Below, in pieces: positions 6,136-8,188 of a stretch of DNA of 8,188 nt. Source of the DNA: CF-161 sp035638495. Lineage in GTDB: Bacteria > Chloroflexota > Dormibacteria > Dormibacterales > Dormibacteraceae. The position numbers and the translations under genes were made by a program. The notes beneath the pieces were generated by a model, which did no database searches, had not been told where the DNA came from, and was given only the letters and a program-made list of their open reading frames with translations. The stretch lies in the NCBI GenBank assembly GCA_035638495.1, contig DASQZW010000107.1:1-8188 (forward strand). Direction: 5' to 3'. The stretch's first letter is position 1. Every line of letters starts with the position of its first letter.

Positions 6136-7923
6136 CTATAGCGTGTGCGGCATCCGCCGGGCCGGGTCCGACGCCGCGGGCGCAGCCGGTGCCAGGACCG
6201 TGCTGGCGTGCGGCCCCGTGAGCGGAGGGCCCTGGATGTTCGTGAACGGCAGCGTCTGCGCGAACGTCGGCAGATTCCCGGCGCGAATGTGAGTCGCGGC
6301 CTCGAAGCCCGCGGCCAGCCGGATCAGTGTGGGCTCGCTGAATGCCGACCCGAAGAAGCTGATGCCCAGGGGCGCGCCGAACACCATGCCCGCGGGCACC
6401 TGGACGATGGGATAGCCCGGGGGCGCGGCCAGGCCCGAGGTTCCGAAGATGAAGTGGTCGCCATAGATCAGGTCGGTGGCCCAGGCCGGGTTGTCGGTCG
6501 CCGAGACGACCGCGTCGAGCTTGAACTGGCTGACCGCGGCGTCGATGCCGCCCACGCCGGCCGCGTGGTCGATCGCCAGGGCCTGGTTGTAGGTCATCCC
6601 GCCGAACACGGGCTGCGGGTCGTCGGCACCCGGGGCGAGGCTGTTCGCCTGGTCGAACAGGTCCTGGTTGAAGAACGGCATCTCGCGGGCGGCGTTGGCG
6701 TTGTCGAAGTCGATCACGGACTGGAGCGTCCCTCCCGCGACCGGCACGCCGGCACGGGTGCTCAGGTACTGCTTCAGGTCGTTCCGGAAGTCGAACTCGA
6801 GCACCAGCAGCTCGCCGGTCGCGGCGGCGAACGTGAAGCCGGCCGCGTCGAGGTCGATGACGGTCGCGCCCGCGGCCGTCAGCGCCCGGACCGCCGCCTC
6901 GAACGAGTCGAGGATCGGCTGCGGCGTCGGCACGAACGGGTCGAAGCCGTTCAGACCGGCGCGCGTGAGCCCCAGCCTCGCCCCCTTGAGGCCCTTCGGG
7001 TCGACGAACTGCGTGTAGTCGGTGGGGATGTTCGCCGGGCGGGTCCGCCCGGTCCCCTGCCAGCCGAGCGGCACACCGCCGGTGGCGGCGTCTCGACCGT
7101 CGAAGGCCGCGCTCTGGATCACGCCGAGCGCCGCGGCGGCGTCGGCGACCGTGCGGCCGTGGATGCCCACGGTGTCCTGCGTGTGGGAGATGGGCACGAC
7201 GCCGGCCCGGCTGGTCAGTCCCACCGTCGGCTTGATGCCGACCACTCCGCTGGCGTTCGCCGGGCAGACGATGCTGCCGTCGGTCTCGGTCCCGAGCGAG
7301 ACCGCGGTGAAGTTGGCCGAGACCGCGGCCGCCGAACCGGAGCTCGAGCCGCAGGGGTTGCGGTTGATCCCGTACGGGTTGTTGGTCTGGCCGCCGCGGC
7401 CCGACCACCCGCTGATCGACTCGAAGGACCGGAAGTTGGCCCACTCGGACAGGTTCGTCTTGCCCAGGATGACGGCGCCCCCAGCGCGCAGGTTGCGCGC
7501 CACGGTCGAGTCGGTGGTCGCGGGCCGGCCGGCCAGGGCGAGCGACCCGGCCGTGGTCTGCATCCCGTCGCCGGTGTCGATGTTGTCCTTGAGCAGCACC
7601 GGGATGCCCTGCAGGGGGCCGAGCTTCCTGCCGTTGGCCCGCGCCGCGTCCGCGGCCTCCGCCATCTCCAGCGCGGCGGGATTCAACTGGATGATCGAGT
7701 TGACGCCGGGCCCTTCCCGATCGACCTCGGCGATTCGCTGCAGGTAGAACTTCGTCAGCGTGACGGAGCTGAGCTGCCCGGAGGCCATCATCGCCTCCAG
7801 GTGTGCGACGGTGAGCTCGTTGAACTGTGTCGGCGGACCCTTGTCACCGGCGGCGGTCTGTGTCGCAGCTGCCGCTGTCAGCAGCAGAGCGGCGGCGGCG
7901 ACGGCGAGCGCACGTTTCCGCAT
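6136..7923 (-). CDS. Secreted amidase-signature family hydrolase
   Basis: This 595-residue amidase-signature enzyme would hydrolyse amide bonds outside the cytoplasm. An N-terminal signal peptide is clear: MRKR, then the hydrophobic ALAVAAAALLLTAAAA, with a likely cleavage near ATQTAA/GD (about residue 25). The catalytic triad is complete: Lys112 in PVLLKDNIDTGDG, cis-Ser193 in NPCGSSSGSAA, and nucleophile Ser217 in GTETDGSIVCPA. The 24-residue gap between the two serines is the same as in FAAH and malonamidase. Other family stretches are ILGKTNLSEWANFRS, GGQTNNPYGINRNPC, GVVGIKPTVGL and, near the end, GYPIVQVPAGM. It resembles exported peptide-amidase-like proteins; the true substrate cannot be told. 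ATG 7923 is chosen because GGGGAGGAG lies five bases upstream, whereas the GTG at 7929 would sit right against that site. The gene is unrelated to the sugar operon and converges on it. The last 45 or so residues are a Pro/Ala-rich tail. Confidence 0.92.
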   Translation of the reverse strand: MRKRALAVAAAALLLTAAAATQTAAGDKGPPTQFNELTVAHLEAMMASGQLSSVTLTKFYLQRIAEVDREGPGVNSIIQLNPAALEMAEAADAARANGRKLGPLQGIPVLLKDNIDTGDGMQTTAGSLALAGRPATTDSTVARNLRAGGAVILGKTNLSEWANFRSFESISGWSGRGGQTNNPYGINRNPCGSSSGSAAAVSANFTAVSLGTETDGSIVCPANASGVVGIKPTVGLTSRAGVVPISHTQDTVGIHGRTVADAAAALGVIQSAAFDGRDAATGGVPLGWQGTGRTRPANIPTDYTQFVDPKGLKGARLGLTRAGLNGFDPFVPTPQPILDSFEAAVRALTAAGATVIDLDAAGFTFAAATGELLVLEFDFRNDLKQYLSTRAGVPVAGGTLQSVIDFDNANAAREMPFFNQDLFDQANSLAPGADDPQPVFGGMTYNQALAIDHAAGVGGIDAAVSQFKLDAVVSATDNPAWATDLIYGDHFIFGTSGLAAPPGYPIVQVPAGMVFGAPLGISFFGSAFSEPTLIRLAAGFEAATHIRAGNLPTFAQTLPFTNIQGPPLTGPHASTVLAPAAPAASDPARRMPHTL

Positions 7924-7928
7924 GAGCA

Positions 7929-7937
7929 CTCCTCCCC
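7929..7937 (-). promoter_or_regulatory. Ribosome binding site of the amidase gene
   Basis: On the minus strand this reads GGGGAGGAG, a near-ideal Shine-Dalgarno site five bases before the ATG at 7923. It rules against the GTG at 7927-7929, which overlaps it. Confidence 0.75.
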
Positions 7938-7952
7938 TCTATCGCGAGCTTG

Positions 7953-7965
7953 ACAGCCAGGCTGT
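7953..7965. promoter_or_regulatory. 13-base palindrome, possible operator
   Basis: ACAGCC-A-GGCTGT is a perfect inverted repeat (6+1+6) in the divergent intergenic region, 30 bases upstream of the amidase start. Its position would suit a repressor site for the amidase gene, or for both divergent genes. No matching regulator is encoded nearby, so the role is inference. Confidence 0.35.
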
Positions 7966-8005
7966 TGTATCACGTGGGACCGCCGTCCGTGCCGGTCGAT
8001 CTGCC

Positions 8006-8011
8006 TACCCT
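8006..8011 (+). promoter_or_regulatory. -10-like hexamer placed for a leaderless transcript
   Basis: TACCCT fits the actinobacterial TANNNT -10 consensus and ends seven bases before the GTG at 8019. Transcription would then start at or next to the first base of the start codon. No good -35 is visible at 16-18 bases upstream, and no convincing Shine-Dalgarno site precedes the GTG. Confidence 0.4.
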
Positions 8012-8018
8012 ACGGACT

Positions 8019-8188
8019 GTGAAGTTCCTGACCACGGTCGAGCCCGCGGAGCGTATGCACGGGCTGGAGGTCCCCGAGACGGTCGTCGATGCGCTCGGAG
8101 GAGGCAAACGGCCCCCGGTGATCATCACCGTGAACGGGCATACCTGGAAGAGCCGGGTCGCAATCATGCGCGGCCGGTCACTGCTCGG
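8019..8188 (+). CDS. DUF1905-type small protein (5' part)
   Basis: An open frame runs from GTG 8019 off the end of the window, giving 56 residues. The sequence has VKFLTTVEPAERMHGLEVPE, then VVDALGGGKRPPVIITVNGH and TWKSRVAIMRGRSLL. This matches the N-terminal half of DUF1905 proteins (short beta-barrel proteins, often annotated near the YdeI/OmpD-associated family), in which the pattern 'xVPxxVxxxLGxGKRPPVxVTVNGHxxRSxVAxMGGR' recurs. The molecular function of this family is not established. GTG 8019 puts the first beta strand right at the N-terminus, as is usual. In-frame GTG codons at 7989 and 7974 are alternative starts that would add 10 or 15 residues with no family resemblance. The gene is divergent from the amidase and may be read from a leaderless mRNA. 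Confidence 0.75.
   Translation, partial: MKFLTTVEPAERMHGLEVPETVVDALGGGKRPPVIITVNGHTWKSRVAIMRGRSLL

Noticed and set aside
5264..7444. Open frame of about 726 codons on the - strand, running through the amidase and the regulator
   Set aside because: It overlaps two well-supported genes in another frame, crosses the terminator hairpin, and has an Arg/Pro/Gln-rich composition with no motifs.
6145..7953. Open frame of about 600 codons on the + strand, antisense to the amidase gene
   Set aside because: It mirrors the amidase codons, is very rich in Arg, Gly and Val with no recognisable domain, and the minus-strand frame carries a signal peptide and a full catalytic triad. It is a by-product of high GC.
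7950..7973. TTGACA at 7950-7955 with TATCAC at 7968-7973 as a + strand promoter
   Set aside because: The spacer is only 12 bases, against the usual 16-18, and no -10-like hexamer occurs at the correct distance. The TTGACA is partly made of the palindrome arm.
7970..8167. A 65-codon minus-strand frame opposite the DUF1905 gene
   Set aside because: The + strand frame matches the DUF1905 N-terminal pattern; the minus frame matches nothing and would overlap the control region.

Overview
The window is high-GC, densely coded DNA with GTG and ATG starts, short overlaps between genes, and secreted proteins rich in Ala. It looks like a chromosomal segment of a high-GC bacterium, most likely an actinobacterium (Actinomycetota). 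That placement rests on composition and gene style only. I see no mobile elements, CRISPR arrays, rRNA or tRNA genes, and no gene-free stretch longer than about 100 bases.

Positions 1-6067 (+ strand) hold one tightly packed sugar uptake and catabolism operon that enters the window already under way. It reads: 3' part of a sugar-binding protein, a double-domain RbsA/MglA-type ATPase, an RbsC-type permease, an aldo/keto reductase of the L-fucose (D-threo-aldose) 1-dehydrogenase type, a COG3618 amidohydrolase of the L-fuconolactone/L-rhamnonolactone hydrolase type, and a GntR/FadR-type regulator with a metal-binding FCD domain. From the ATPase on, every junction overlaps (8, 8, 4 and 1 bases). 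The inferred logic is import of a (deoxy)aldose, NAD(P)-dependent oxidation at C1 to the lactone, hydrolysis to the aldonic acid, and control by a sugar- or acid-responsive repressor. The later steps (dehydratase, dehydrogenase or aldolase) are not in view. The exact sugar cannot be read from the sequence; L-fucose is the best guess.

Positions 6068-6135 separate two convergent genes and contain a perfect 13-bp stem-loop that probably terminates transcription from both sides. Positions 6136-7923 (- strand) encode a secreted amidase-signature hydrolase with an intact Lys/Ser/Ser triad and a signal peptide.

Positions 7924-8018 form a short divergent intergenic region with a strong ribosome binding site for the amidase, a 13-base palindrome, and a -10-like hexamer placed as for a leaderless transcript. 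The window ends inside the first 56 codons of a small DUF1905-type protein on the + strand.

Nothing here amounts to a previously undescribed system. The points most worth checking are the strongly asymmetric ATPase, the substrate of the catabolic cassette, and the regulatory region between the amidase and the DUF1905 gene.
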